NCBI GenBank assembly: GCA_009760855.2
Contig: WPIO01000004.1
Coordinates: 4,188,501-4,252,500, forward strand
Source of the DNA: Cristatella mucedo
Taxonomy: Eukaryota > Bryozoa > Phylactolaemata > Cristatellidae
Reading direction: 5' to 3'
DNA: 64,000 nucleotides
Part shown: piece after piece, positions 43,798 through 61,539 of the stretch
How positions within the stretch are numbered: position 1 is the first letter of the stretch
How the letters are laid out: each line of letters opens with the position of its first letter
Made by a program: the position numbers and the translations under genes
The notes under the pieces: model-generated
What the model saw: only the letters and a program-made list of their open reading frames with translations
Told to the model about the DNA's origin: nothing
Databases searched by the model: none

Positions 43798-44968
43798 CTT
43801 TACAGTCCAGTTCTTTTCACGGTTTATACTCTCCCTCTTGCTGATGTGATTACCAAGCACAATCTAGGCGTTCACTTCAGCGCGGATGACACTCAGTTGT
43901 ACCTTTGCTTTGATCCCTCCCAGCCTTCGAGCACCTCGAATTCTCTCAACTCACTTGCTGCATGCATCGATGATATCCGCACATGGATGGCAGCAAATTT
44001 TCTAAAACTAAATGATGATAAAACTAACTTACTAGTTATGGGCAAATCCACTGTGACTCACAAATCGGAAAGGCTGACGCTCAAAATTGGCTCTGCCAGC
44101 ATATCTCCAGTTGAATCAGCTCGAAATCTAGGTGTCATATTCCAAAGCGACCTCTCGTTAGACGACCATATCAGCGCCACAGTCAAATCTGCCAATTTTC
44201 AGCTTCATAGTATTGCTAAAATTTGGGCTTTTTTAGATAAGGATACCACGTCCAAGTTGGTCCATGCATTCGTGACATCCCGTCTCGACTTCTGCAACTC
44301 ACTGCTTACTGGCCTACCAGCATGTGCGATCAGGCGATTGCAGCTGGTGCAAAACTCTGCAGCTAGGCTTGTCTTTCGTGAGCGTCGCAGTTGCCACGTC
44401 ACACCACTTCTCGCCGACCTGCACTGGCTACCAGTCAAGCAACGGATTGACTTCAAGGTTTTGTCGCTCACTTTTAGGTCCCTTCATTCTATGGCTCCAG
44501 CCTATCTGTCAGATATACTACCCCATCAGGCCAAGCATCGTACCACCCGCTTTTCGGAATCCAACAGTGTACTATTACCTCTTACAAACCTCAAATTCTT
44601 TGAAGTCCGTGCATTCAGTTCGTATGCTCCCAAAGCCTGGAACTCCCTCCCGACCTGCGTCAGAACATCCCCTGACCTGACCTCATTTAAAAGGAACTTA
44701 AAAACACACCTATTTAGGACAGCATATAGTGGGTCCCTGTGATTCGCCCTTCATGTGCTTATGCGTGCTGACACTGTGCATGCTGCCACTAACCACAATT
44801 GCATGCTGACCCTGTGCATGTCACCCCTAACCATATTATTCATTTTGTTTGTTTTTCAAGCATGATTTTACTTACCATTCAATTGCATTTCCCTTTGCAG
44901 CAAAGGTAAAGCGCTAGAGAGAGATTAAGTTCTCTGGGGGCGTTTTATCAAGTGTATTATTATTATTA
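43798..44968 (+). mobile_element. LINE-A copy, 5'-truncated in RT, open frame
   Basis: Starts at CCAGTTCTTTTCACGGTTTA and is open to 44,742 (332 codons including non-LINE sequence at the start). The catalytic box reads F-S-A-D-D (43,876-43,890). The 3' UTR, stem-loop and TTA tail are complete. Nearly identical at its 3' end to the copy in the Polinton-like relic. Confidence 0.92.
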
Positions 44969-45231
44969 CAGTATATGAAGCCAGGTGCAGAGGCCGAGTA
45001 TAACGCGAGCAAGTCTGTATATTGTCCTAGGAAGAGATTTAGTTCTCTGAGGTCTTATGTAAAGCTAGTACCCTTATTTGTATTACTATCTATTAGTTCG
45101 ACGAAGCTATGCTGTTGTTACTGTCTCGTATACCAGCAATTCACTAATCAGATTACCCATACTGTCTTATATCTAAGTATGCTGTACGGTCGGCGCCGAA
45201 AGAAGATAATGTCAGTAACTACAGGCAGCAA

Positions 45232-45652
45232 GGCTGTAGCTACCATAGCGGTGCTCGGCTGAGGGCGGTTAGAAAAAGCCGTTGTTTCTGTATTAGCCGG
45301 TGCCGAACGTTCGTAGTCGCAGCTGGACCTAACGATTGAACGAGGAGCTAGGGCCACGGCAGGCTATGCGAAAATGTGCTTGGTCTTAGGCTTGGCTAGC
45401 ATGGAGCGTGGAATTAGGCCTCAGAATGGATATCAATCCGGGCGAAAATCTGCACTGTCACTGTAGGTGCTAATTGTAAGACTTGCAATTAGGTATTACA
45501 ATTGAAACAAGCATCCCAAGGTCAAAGTGAATAAAGTCGAAGTTGATCGGGTGCCGGTAGGAACAGCATTGCACCTGTTCTTATGGATTACATTCGGAAT
45601 GTTGTAAGTAATGATAAGTTCAGCAAATGACTTCTTGAGCTTGGGCTTGAAA
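45232..45652 (+). pseudogene. thioredoxin relic B1 (internally deleted)
   Basis: TACCATAGCGGTGCTCGGCT matches intron 1 of the intact genes (31,873). After about 250 bp it jumps to exon 3: 45,504-45,558 encodes KHPKVKVNKVEVDRVP and ends at a GTAGG donor. Intron 3 sequence follows. Exon 2 is missing, removed by a deletion from intron 1 to exon 3. Confidence 0.75.
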
Positions 45653-47910
45653 AGTAAGTTCGAGATGATTCCCTCAATTATTGCTTTGACGTCAAACAAA
45701 GCACGAAAGCAAGGAGCTCCCGATCCAAATTTATGGTGGGCATTGCATGCGACCTCTCCCGGCTAAGAGGCTTATCTTGTGCACATCCCGAGAGCTCTGT
45801 GTAGGGATCTCTAGGACGATTACCGGCATGCGATGAGGAGGAGGAGGAGCTGTCTGGGCAAGCCCGGACAGCTCAGACTGCTTACTGCTTGTTGCCTCGA
45901 ATCGCATGTGCTGATTCTGCTGTAGCACGAGTTCGATGAGATTCTTACAAACAACACCAAAGTTATCATCGATTTCTATGCTGTTGGTGTGGGCCTTGCA
46001 CAAGGATTGCACCTGTGAAAGCGGTAAGCAGTTTGTTTACTACCTCTGCCAATTCGCAACCGCGGTCGGAACGCCTTCAGCGTTTTGTTGCAGTTCCTTG
46101 CAGTTTGCAGCTTGCCATAGGTTGTAACTGTCATATTTATAGAAACTTTCTCATAAACATCCCAACGTCAAAGTGGTTAAAGTCAATGTTGATATAGTTA
46201 CGGTAAGAACAGCATGGCACGTGTGCTTTTGTGCTGTGCCAAAATTCAGAATGTTGTAATGATAGGCTGAGCAGATGGCTCGCTGAGCTTGGGCTGCTTT
46301 TCCTGTTAAATACCAGTTTCTCTATGCACACAAATCTCCGCGAAAAAAATTAATGGCGCGACAGCTAGTGACTGATGAGGATCATGGAGGGCGGATATAG
46401 TGGTTTGCTCGGTGCCAAACCGAGATTGTTGATTCTGGGACATGATGTGTCAGCCTTAGTGAGCAGCCTGCCTTGCGAGCATCACCTTCGATGCTTGAGC
46501 ATCAGTTGGCATTGGCACGTCCACTGGACCTTGCTCAATGAAAGCAGGGAGTGCTGCCGAGTACCTAAAGTAATGCCTGCCACTCTTCTAGTGCATCGTT
46601 GTATGGATTTCATTTACGCGATTCGTTAGAAATGCGACTACGACTGTTCCAGCGAAAGTGAACCCTTAAATCTAAAATTGCTTTTCACAAGAGGACCGCC
46701 TCTGCTCCCGCATTCTTGGATGCCTATTTCCAGCGAAAGGACCTAGCAATACGTTTGTGCTTGCTCAGATAACGATGGCACAGCCAAGCTGGTGCACGCG
46801 TTGGCATCAACTCATCCAGACTTCTGGTAATCACTGCACTGCAGGTCTTCCCTCCCTTGGGCAATCAGATGCTTACAGTTGGCGCTAAAGTGTACGCTAG
46901 GCTTGGTTGTTGAGCACATTGCGACTGCCAAGTTATGTCTCGACTCACCTACCACTCTCGACTTCAAGGTTCCGTTAGCTATTTGAGTTTCTCTGTCTGT
47001 TCTTGCTTCGACGCATCTATTTGCAATTCTAAACGTTCAAGCTTTCCGTCTTGCATCCTGCTTCTCTGACTGTGGTCACTTAGCTGTGCTTCTCGTCACC
47101 ATCAAATCCTTTGGAAACCATTCCTATTTGATTCTATGCTTCCAAGGCTTACAACTCGCAACCCATTGGCATTATCACAGCCACTGGCTTGAAGAAACTT
47201 GAAAAGAAGCCACACTACAATCCCATCTTTACATTCTCTACATATAAATCGTCCTTTATTTGCTCGCTCTTGCTAAAAGTGTAACTTGGACATAATATGG
47301 TGGTTATTGTTGTCATTTAAAGTTTGCTATCCTAGAAAAAGATGATGATATCAATCTTCACGCATTTTCCAAAATAAGTTGAGCACGTCATTTCATTTGT
47401 TTTAATACTTGAACGTGGATACAACCTAACTGGGACCCTTTACGTAGCAGACATACCTTCTGATGATGGTTAGCCACGGCAGTCAGGCATGCTTTTCGAT
47501 CGTGTTGATCTCAATACGGCTCAAGCTAGTTGTAGGCTTTTACAGGGCTTTTACGGGGCTTTTACAGTACTTAGATGGTCTCTTGAAGCTGAGTTTGCCG
47601 TAGAAAAGTCTCTTGAACTAAATTTGTTTTGCGACTGCCACTTAGTGCAAACTCCTCCTACTGAACCAGTGTGGCAACTGATAAAAATCTGGATGACAGT
47701 CAGGGCTAGAAAAATGTTAAGCTGATTTAGAAGACTTATTTATGAAGCGGGTGAAGATCCTTCACGACTATCACCGCCGCTTGCAGTGTTCAATAAAGGA
47801 TGGACCGCGGCCGAAGTCGAACCCACGGCCAGGGTAGTCAAGTATGAGCACGTTACCCTTGGGCTAAGCCCACGGGCATGAACCATTCAGAGCTGTCTCT
47901 TTTAAAAGTC
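45653..47910 (+). pseudogene. thioredoxin relic B2 (exons 2 and 3)
   Basis: Resumes in intron 1 (TAAGTTCGAGATGATTCCCT, matching 32,879). Exon 2 is 45,926-46,023, 98 nt instead of 99. One base is lost in the segment GCTGTTGGTGTGGGCC (GCTGATTGGTGTGGGCC in the intact gene), which breaks the frame exactly at the W-C-G-P-C active site and leads to a stop. Exon 3 is 46,143-46,202, 60 nt and in frame (HKHPNVKVVKVNVDIV) with a GT donor. Intron 3 keeps about 400 bp shared with relic A but missing from the intact genes, and a SINE-2. Exons 4 and 5 are absent after about 47,910. Confidence 0.85.
47745..47885 (-). mobile_element. SINE-2 copy in relic B2
   Basis: Same position and orientation as SINE-2 in intron 3 of both intact genes (CCGCCGCTTGCAGTG ... 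GGGTTCGACTTCGG on the minus strand), hence inherited by duplication. Confidence 0.75.
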
Positions 47911-48221
47911 GAAGCTATTGAAAGTACCCCTAGATCGTAATCGCGGGTTGCTGCAATATTACCTTAGTTGAGGCGATAATACAGAAAGCGTGTGCATCAA
48001 ACGCTCAGCCCTATGACTAGGTGAAGGGCAGACCGTCGCAAAAATTTAGGTTTATTGACAGTTAAGATGGAATGCACGTTCAGCTAAAAGATTGCGCGTT
48101 TTCAAATAGTGTGCATTGTTCTTTTTGCTTTGATGCAGTTTCGTGCATCTCGAACGATCCAGTTCCTGGAACCACGGGGAAATTTTCCGGACCGCAGGAC
48201 AGAAATGATGCCTGCACATAT
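47911..48221. other. unassigned spacer
   Basis: No feature recognised. Confidence 0.35.
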
Positions 48222-49400
48222 TAGTAATAACAATAACACACTTGATAAAGCTCCCTCAGAGAACTCAATCTCTGTCTAGTCGCTTTATATTTACTGCAAA
48301 GGAAGCATGATTGAATGGTTGGTAGTAGCATGTTCAATAAACAACAAGAATAACATGGTTAGGGGTAAAATGCATGCACAGGGTCAGCATGCAAGTGTGG
48401 TTAGTGGCAGCATGAACAGTTTCAGCACGCGTAAGCACATAAAGAACGAATCACAAACACCCTCTAAATGCTGTGTTTTATTAGTGCGTTTTTAACTTCG
48501 TTTTAAATGTTGACACGTCAGGAGATGTCGTGATGCAGGTCGGAAGTGAGCTCCAGGTTTTTTGGAGCATACGAACCAAAGGCACGGTCTCCAAAGGATT
48601 TGAGGTTCGTACGAGGTATAGGTAAACAGTTAGGTTCTGAAAAGCGGGTGGTACGATGCTTGGCCTGGTGGGGCAGTAGATCTGATAAGTAGGCTGCAAC
48701 CAAACAATGAAGAGACCTGAAAGTGGGAGACGAAACCTTGAAGTCGATCTGTTGCTTGACTGGTAGTCAGTGCAGGTCGGCGAGAAGTGGTGTGATGTGG
48801 CAACTGCGACGCTTGCGACAGACAAAGCTAGCTGCAGAGTCTTGCATCAGCTGTAAACGCCTGAGTGCACAGGCGGATATGCCAGCGAGTAGTGAGTTAC
48901 AGAAGTCAAGACGGGATGTCACAAATGCACGGACCAACTTAAGTGTGGTATCCCTGTCTAAACAAGCCCGAATTTTAACAATGTTATGTAGCTGAAAGTA
49001 GGCAGACTTGACTGTGGAGCTGATATGGTCGTCTAACGAGAGGTCGCTTTGAAATATGACACCTAGATTTCGAGCTGATTCAACTGGAGATATGCTGGCA
49101 GAGCCAATTTGGAGCGTCAGCCTTTCCAATTCGTGAGTCACAGTGGGTTTGCCCATAACTAGTAAGTTAGTTTTATCATCGTTTAGTTTTAGAAATTTTG
49201 CTGCCATTCATGTGCTGATGTCATCGGTGCACGCAGCAAGTGAGTTGAGAGAATTCGAGGTGCTTGAAGGCTGGGAAGGATCAAAGCTAAGGTACAACTG
49301 AGTGTCATCCGCGCTGAAGTGAAAGCCTAGATTGTGCTTGGCAATCACACCAGCAAGAGGAAGAGTGTAAACCATGAAAAGAACAGGTCCAACCATGTTC
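48222..49400 (-). mobile_element. LINE-A copy, 5'-truncated in RT
   Basis: Minus frames 49,447-49,208 (VYTLPLAGVIAKHNLGFHFS then ADD, catalytic box F-S-A-D-D at 49,314-49,325) and 49,207-48,767 are followed by the degraded C-terminal domain, 3' UTR, stem-loop and ATT tail (48,222-48,245). Confidence 0.9.
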
Positions 49401-49689
49401 CATGCACTCTGTAGCCGCCCAAATTGTAGGTGGCGGTGGGTTCGCATGCATCACCTGCACGTCCTGCATCCGAAATCCCTGAAAAGTTATCCTCCACGCT
49501 CGTAACTAACTCACAGCTGCGACCTGCAGAAGTCAATCGAAGTCTCGCATGAGTTGATGTCGCCTCCTTTAATAATCCGGCACTTTCGGAGAAGGAAGTA
49601 CTTAAAATACCATGGCATAAGTGTCTTTCATGCTCAGAATTTTTCAATGCAGACGCCAATGTCTGATACTTAAAGTAATAATTTATAAT

Positions 49690-51145
49690 AGATATGTATA
49701 GTACCCTCAGAGAACTGAATTTCCAGGCACTTAACAAAGTCTGAAATCATAACCAAATGATTGTTGGTAACATTTGCAAGCAGCCGGCATAGAACGAGTC
49801 ACAAAGACCCACCAAATGCTGTAATAGAAAGCTGCGTTTTAAGCTTCTTTTTAAATATCGTCAGGCCATGGGACGTTGTGGCGTGCGTCGGTAGTGAGTT
49901 CCAGGCTTTCGGAGCATGCGATCTAAAGGGACGGTCTCCAACAGTTTTGAGGTTCGTGCGAGGTATGGCTAAACGTTTCGAGTCGGAACAGCAGGTTTTA
50001 CAATTCTTCGCCTGGTGCGGAAATAGTTTCGATAGGTAGGCTGGAGCCAGATAATGAAGGGACTTTTAAGTATGGGACAGAACCTTGAAGTCGATGCGCT
50101 GCTTGATTGGAAGACAGTGCAGGTCGGCGAGAATTGGTACGATGTGGCAATTGCGACGTTCCCGACAGATGACCCTAGCTGTAGTTGTGCACCGGCTGTA
50201 GGCGCCTGATTGCACACGCTGGGAGACCAGCAGGCAGTGAGTTACAGAAGTCAAGACGGGATGTCACAAATGCACGGACCAATTTTAATTTAGTATCCAT
50301 GTCTTAGTAAGTCCGAATTTTTGCAGCATTATGTAGCTGGAAGTAAGCAGACTGGATTGTGGAGCTAATGTAGTCATCTAATGAAAGGTCACTATAGAAC
50401 AGGACTCCTAGATTACGTGCAGATTTAACAGAAGATATTCTGGCACAGACGATTTTGAGCGTTGAGTTTTCCTATTTCTGACTCGCACTTTGTGATCCCG
50501 TAACTGGTAAGTTGGTTTTTGTCATCGGTCGATTTACAAATTTTGCTGTCATCCAAGTGCAAAAAAGTAATAATCCATGCATCCTCAGATAACTTAATCT
50601 CTTTCTAGGCACTTTTTTATACTGCAAAAGAAGCGTGGTCGAATGGTTAGTGGTGGGATACCACCAATAAATGCAGCAAGAGTGTGTAGAGAATTTGTCT
50701 TGCCAGAGGGCTGGGAGGTATCAAAGAAAAAGTCCACCTGAGTGTCATCTGCATAGAAGGGAAAGCCTATATATTGTTGACGTTCATATCGGCGAGAGAA
50801 AGAGTATAAACTGCAATAAAAGCGGACCAAACACAGATAGAGCCGTGGAGTACCCCCTGTACTTCAGTGGTTCTTCGGTTGACCTTTATCTGCTTATCAC
50901 AACACTCTTGAGTCTCCCACTGAGATATGACTTATATCATTGCAGTGCCGTGCCAGCGATCTCCAAGCGAGCTGAGAGGCAATCGAGAAGCACTCTGAGA
51001 TCGATGGTATCAAACGTTGCCAAACAATTAAGCAAAACAAGCAGACAGGCTTTACCCAAGTCTGATTTCCTGAGAAGGTCATCATAAATCCTAAGCAATG
51101 CTGACTCTGTGGAGTGATTATCTCTAAATCCAGCCTGGAAAGTAC
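49690..51145 (-). mobile_element. old LINE-A copy with a nested LINE tail
   Basis: A strongly diverged minus-strand LINE-A from its 3' tail (TCAGAGAACTGAATTTCCAG) through RT (Y-A-D-D intact in FPFYADDTQVDFF, about 50,740) to the FR(A/D)NHSTES block near 51,100. At about 50,560-50,655 another minus-strand LINE-A tail (AATCTCTTTCTAGGCAC) interrupts it. Confidence 0.85.
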
Positions 51146-51159
51146 TTGCTAGGCCTGAG

Positions 51160-51474
51160 ATTGCTTGTTAGGTCTGAGAGTAGCGATCGAGGGGCTCCTT
51201 GCGCTCTGGGGTTCCGTGCGTTAGTAATAAACTGTCGGTGTTGGGCATCGGCTGGCTCTCTGCTGTGCGAACAAACTACAAGTTGGACTGCTAGAAATCG
51301 ATCCAGAGTCTTTTACGAGAACAGTAGCTACTCTTTTGCGGCCGACTACGGCAAATCCTTTCCAGCCGTCACGACCTGCAACGTCCATGCTACTCACTAC
51401 CTCAACTGCTCTTCTGACTCAGATATGCTTCTCACTTTATCATTGTTGACTGCGATGAAGTCTGTTGGCTAATT
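51160..51474 (+). mobile_element. LINE-B fragment interrupted by a LINE-A-type insertion
   Basis: From about 51,300 it matches the LINE-B end of ORF and 3' UTR (GCGGCCGACTACGGCAAATC, CATGCTACTCACTACCTCAA) up to GAAGTCTGTTGGCTA. The rest of LINE-B resumes at 51,787 (ATGCATACCGAAGGCCGC). Confidence 0.85.
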
Positions 51475-51786
51475 ATGCTCCCAAAGCCTAGAACTTGCGC
51501 TCCCAAAGCCGGGAATTCGCTACCGCTGCACGTCATAAGGTCCCATGACATGACGACAAAAAAGAAGCTTAACGCGCACCTTTCTACTACAGCATTTGTA
51601 GGGTCTTTATCATTCGTCCTTCGTGTGCATGTACCTGCTTCCACTATGCCTGCTGCTGGAAGATGTCACCACCAAACATTTGGTGATGCTTTATGTGCAG
51701 TATCTGTAAAGTGCTTAGAGAGAGAGTGAGAGGGAGAGAGAGAGTTCACTGATGGCGCTATACAAATGCATTATTATCATTACCCT
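51475..51786 (+). mobile_element. LINE-A-type 3' end inserted in LINE-B
   Basis: Begins at the APKA(W/G)NSLP block, with two short versions of it in tandem (CTCCCAAAGCC repeated). It continues through the 3' UTR and GA-rich stem-loop to CATTATTATCATTACCC. Its tail from 51,624 is the part shared with 28,492-28,673. Confidence 0.82.
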
Positions 51787-51790
51787 ATGC

Positions 51791-51905
51791 ATACCGAAGG
51801 CCGCTTAGACTGTGAGTGCCCTATTCAAAAATGTTCTCCTTAACACTCACATAGTCTTTGTGGCTTGTGGAGTTACAGACGGAGATAAATTACGTTACAC
51901 TGCAT
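51791..51905 (+). mobile_element. LINE-B 3' tail (unit 2)
   Basis: CCGAAGGCCGCTTAGACTGT through CAGACGGAGATAAATTACGT, as in unit 1. ATAC at 51,791-51,794 is the uninterrupted LTR target site. Confidence 0.88.
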
Positions 51906-52435
51906 TAACCGTAGAAGAGAGACTTGGTGGAAGAGGCTCCTTCTCGTACTCCACCAGCTTGCGTTTCACCTCCTCCACATGCATTCCGAGAAGACGCCGC
52001 CCTCGCGTGGCGACGCAGCGAGGAGACGAGAGCGGAGACGAGAGAGCACACGCTAGGCCGCTCTCAGTTGGGGCTGTACACGCCGCGAAGCCGTACACCG
52101 CAGCACTGCAACGGCAGGCCAGGACGCTTTGGCGAACGACGCCAAAGGTGCGATTCCGCCAGCCGCGCGTGCACGTCGAAGCTCTCAGCCGACTCAGGCG
52201 TCAGGACAGCAGCGCGGACCGCGGCTACGAGGCTCGAGAGTCGTCTGCCTCCGCGCCATTCCGGGAGCGTTTCCTGCGAGCGGCGGCGACGACGCGAAGC
52301 ACCTACGCAGCTGCAGAGCAAGCATTCACCGCAGCAGCTCGTTCGACAGATTATGTAGAGCTCGCAGCGGTCCCCGCGACGCCCCAGCCCGGCCGGTAAA
52401 ACCACCGCGCCGACAGCAATAGCGGACGAAACCGA
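51906..52435 (+). other. GC-rich region, unit 2 version
   Basis: As in unit 1, plus an extra ~68 bp (about 52,042-52,115: CACACGCTAGGCCGCTCTCA...). The 195-codon plus frame 51,812-52,399 begins inside the LINE-B tail and is not convincing as a gene. Confidence 0.35.
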
Positions 52436-52995
52436 AGGCCCTCAGCTGGAGCCGCTGGTATGATAACCGTAGATATACGTCGATTCGGCTAGGCCGACGG
52501 CGGCCGCGCGTGTGAGCTCGATCTGGGCGGGGCGCCGGACTGGTAAATGAATTTCAGTTTATGGTCACTTGTGGCTTCCTTAAACTTGGACGTCGAGTTA
52601 GTGCACGGAGTTGAGGAACGCGAGTCCTGTTTTGAAATTCTTGAGGGACAGCAGTCCTGAGGGGGATGCAGCAACCGTGGGGAAAGTGTAAGAAACTGAT
52701 AACATGTAACTGCTAGTAACTGGTGTAGGAAAGCGTTCGCGGTGGATGCATCTATTTTGCGAATGCACTTTGTGGGCACTGACGGCCTTTCAGCTGATCT
52801 GGCGGCTTACCCTTCCGTCGATCTGCACATCCCGCAGATGCCACGCACGGGCTCAAAAGGTCTACTCCACGAGACCTCGTAACCAATAGCGGCGCTGCAG
52901 CTAACAGCTTCCGCTAGCCTCGCTCTCGCCGTCGCTTCCGGTCAGGGTAGTGGTTTTTAGCGGGCATCGTTCGGTAAATTGGTTGCAGAAAGAAA

Positions 52996-58422
<5,427 letters not shown>

Positions 58423-58479
58423 ACCATTGCCTTCGATGGAAAATCACTCGTGAGGAAAAACTGAAGAAATATTGTCCTC

Positions 58480-58485
58480 AATAAA
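58480..58485 (+). terminator. poly(A) signal, thioredoxin gene 2
   Basis: AATAAA 58 bases after the stop codon, identical context to gene 1. Confidence 0.8.
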
Positions 58486-59651
58486 AACTATTATTAAAAT
58501 TCACTGCACGTGACGTAAACTAGTCGCGTGCTACATGCGATGCCAGAGCGCTGTCGTACTTTATTAAAGATACGTCTGCTGTTCTAGACGGTCACAGCTG
58601 TTGCCTGGAAACCAGAGATTTTAGTCTAGCGATTGTTTCTGGCAGGTTTATATTTAGGAGTTCTCTCCCCTACCTTATAACGGGAGTTCCGCCATGCGCC
58701 GATTCAAAGCCGACTATTGCAACGGATGTCACCAGCTTTGCCATGCAAATCACTTTGTAGCGTCATAAAACTGGAACTGACTTGAGCGTTATTCTGGAGA
58801 ATCGTCCACAGCCCAGTCAAACCCTGTGATTTGAATTCGGCTCGGAATGAGTCGATTCGTCATCTCAGGCAACAAAACGTGAGCAAAGACTCATTTGTGG
58901 ATGTACGTAAGTAGTGCACAAGTAGTAGCGAAAGAATCGTTAAAGGTAGAGACGAGAATCGGAAAATACGGCGTCTCAAGAGCACATGTGAGCTCCGAAG
59001 GCTGGGCCCTTCATAGTAAATGTAACGAAATAACAGTCCGTAGAAGACGTCGGCCAGATTTTAAATGCAAATCCAACACGTGCATCATTCGCTCTTCGCT
59101 CACAACAATCGGCATTTAAATCTTGATAGCGCTATGTCCTCGAGAGTCACTAGTTCAGAACGTGGCAACAGTCCTTGGGAGCTAAGACCGGACTCTTATA
59201 ATACGCTAAACTGTCAGCACCGAGCACCCGAAATTCCGCGAGCCGCTTGATCTGTAACACGAACTAGCAAAAGCACAGCGAGCAGACTCACTGAAATCCT
59301 ACTGTACGGCGCTTCGATTCTGTTTCCGGCTGACCGTCGCCAAAAGAGACGACGATTCGGCCGGGTTCTCTGCCCTTGTGTCGACTGGGCTTTACGTAAA
59401 TCGGGTTAATTGGTCTTCTTATCGCTAGCGACTATTTCACGAGCCGTCTCCCATCCCAAGTCAGTGAATATGCTCATTGATCATAATTTCGGCGTGTTGC
59501 AATGTCGCCTCGATTGAGGTGATGCTAGAGAAAGCCCATGCACTCCACTCGAAGTAGAATTGCAGAAGGTGAGAACAGGCCAAAGGCACACACTGGGCTG
59601 TGACTTCAGCTGAATTTCAGGCAACCGTGCTACGGAGCATTTCGAAAATAG

Positions 59652-59707
59652 CTCTCAAAAGTTCAACTTCGCCTGACTGAGGTCAGGCGAAGTTGAACTT
59701 CTGAGAG
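59652..59707. repeat. 56-nt hairpin, 26-bp stem with one mismatch (unit 2 copy)
   Basis: Arms of 26 nt (CTCTCAAAAGTTCAACTTCG continuing CCTGAC, and its complement) around a TGAG loop. Only one A/C mismatch. The inner 19 bp are perfect. Confidence 0.92.
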
Positions 59708-59989
59708 AGAATAAAACAAGCAGATCTGAGTGCTTCGGCACACACTGCTAGCCAAGTTGACCAACGTAAATGCCGTGGGTGACGAATACAGGCATGACAT
59801 TGGGCTCTTAGGAACGATACGTTGTAGCGACTTGAATATTCAGAAAGTGCGTTCGATCACCCGTGTGTGTCTTTCAACAAACGATTCTTTGAAAAAAATC
59901 AACCATAAGGCGGTGCGGCAGTGGCGCAGCTTAGCCAAGAGCACGATGCGATGCAGATCGGGAGCCCGGCGACACTCACGCACTTGTAG

Positions 59990-61539
59990 CAGCAGGCATT
60001 GGAAATGAAATGCTACAATCGCAACCTGTTTGGAAACGTAGTTCATATGGATTTTTTCGCATTCAGCACAGCACTCCAGCGACGACTAACACCACCTGTT
60101 TATTTTTCAAAACTTGGAGCTGAGGGGAGCACGACGCTCTTCCCGTCTCTCGGTACCTCGAGTCTCACTCCTTAATCACGGCTTCGCTCCGGCCGGCCCC
60201 TACATCTAACATCTGTTCACCAGCGGGTTAGAGGGAGGAACAATACCGGCCTGCGTCCAGGCCACGTCGGAGGCGAACCACAGCTGTTAACCGGCCCGTC
60301 CCGACGATGCATCCAACCTTTGCAGCGGACCGTCCCGACGATACATCCCACAGCTGTTCACCGGCGGGTTAGCAGAGGAACAATACCGGCCTGTGTCAGA
60401 GGCGGTGCATCAGCCAAGCACTGGTACATCATCAGACTAGAGCTTGTTTGCTAGCATGAATCTTCACCGTTACCAGGTAATGCGCGAATCACGAACTCGA
60501 CTTCACTGTGAAGTAATAATCATAACGTGTGCCCACCCGCGAAGACTTGCCGCTCGGTGGGGCTGTTGGGGACCCGCCGCCAGAATCGCGAGACTCGAGC
60601 CCTCAGCACCGGACCAAGCAGCCGAGTCGTCGCCGCCGGCGCTGTGAGTCGCAGTCTCTCGACCGCTGCTCCTGCTCTTGGCGAGCAGCAGGAGGTCCCA
60701 CTGTCGCGAACTCTTTCGAAACGTCAGCGGCCGCCTACGTCGTTGTCCTGTATGTAGAAACCTTGAAGAACCCGAATTTCTGCTTTATTCCTAGGAAAAC
60801 ATGGCCGCCGACGTTAGGCGATGCGAGACGGATGCGAACAGTCCGCCGCCAAGTAGCAGCTGCGACGAAGGGACCTAAATGGGGCTGCCTAATGCTGCAG
60901 GCTGCCTAAGATGGCTGCTCTCAGATCTGGCTTGCCGCACGCGTAACTCGTGAGCTTCAGTCTCCACCGTCGATGACGGTTAGCATTGAAACTTTTGGTG
61001 AGCTAACTAGCGGAGGTCAATGTTGCCATTTCACAATTCGGATCCGTCGGCTTTTAATAGTAAGGAGGTCAGACTCTCAGACTTACCGATCTCAAAAAAA
61101 ACAGTGACAAGGCTTCGTAGGCACGGATAGATACGGTATGTCGATGAATGACTAGCGGGCTCTGCAGGCCCTCTTTTAGAATCAAATACATTTGCATAGC
61201 ACCCTCATACGGCTAAACATCTTTCTGGGCGCTAAACATCTTTCTGGGCACTTCGCACATTTACCGCTACCGCACGGACTTGCCGAGCTGACTCAGCCGA
61301 AAGGACTCCCTTCATCCCCCCCTACGATCGGTCGCCTGCTCTTCGCACCGAATAGGGAGGGGCACTTGGTGCTCGGTGCCTCCTCAGCTCAATCCCACGG
61401 GTACGTACGGCGGTAGGTCCGCAGTGCAGCTTTCAGGGTCGCACAAGTGGATAGAAAGCTCCGAACCGACTCCTATTGTTGGGCTCGCTCTGGGGAGCGA
61501 CTAAAGCGTGAGCAAACAACTAAATATAATATAATGTAA
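59990..61539. other. unassigned GC-rich region with an internal ~130-bp-spaced repeat
   Basis: CTGTTCACCAGCGGGTTAGA...GAACAATACCGGCCTGCGT (about 60,214-60,259) recurs at 60,354-60,399 with small changes, and CCGTCCCGACGATGCATCC also occurs twice (60,296 and 60,330). Frames of 66-126 codons at 60.44-60.91 kb are GC-rich with no recognised domain. AGGTAATGC at 60,474 could be a donor, but no exon is supported. Confidence 0.4.

Noticed and set aside
51812-52399. 195-codon open frame as a novel gene
   Set aside because: It begins inside the LINE-B tail, has low-complexity Ala/Arg-rich sequence, and the indel between the two units does not respect the frame.
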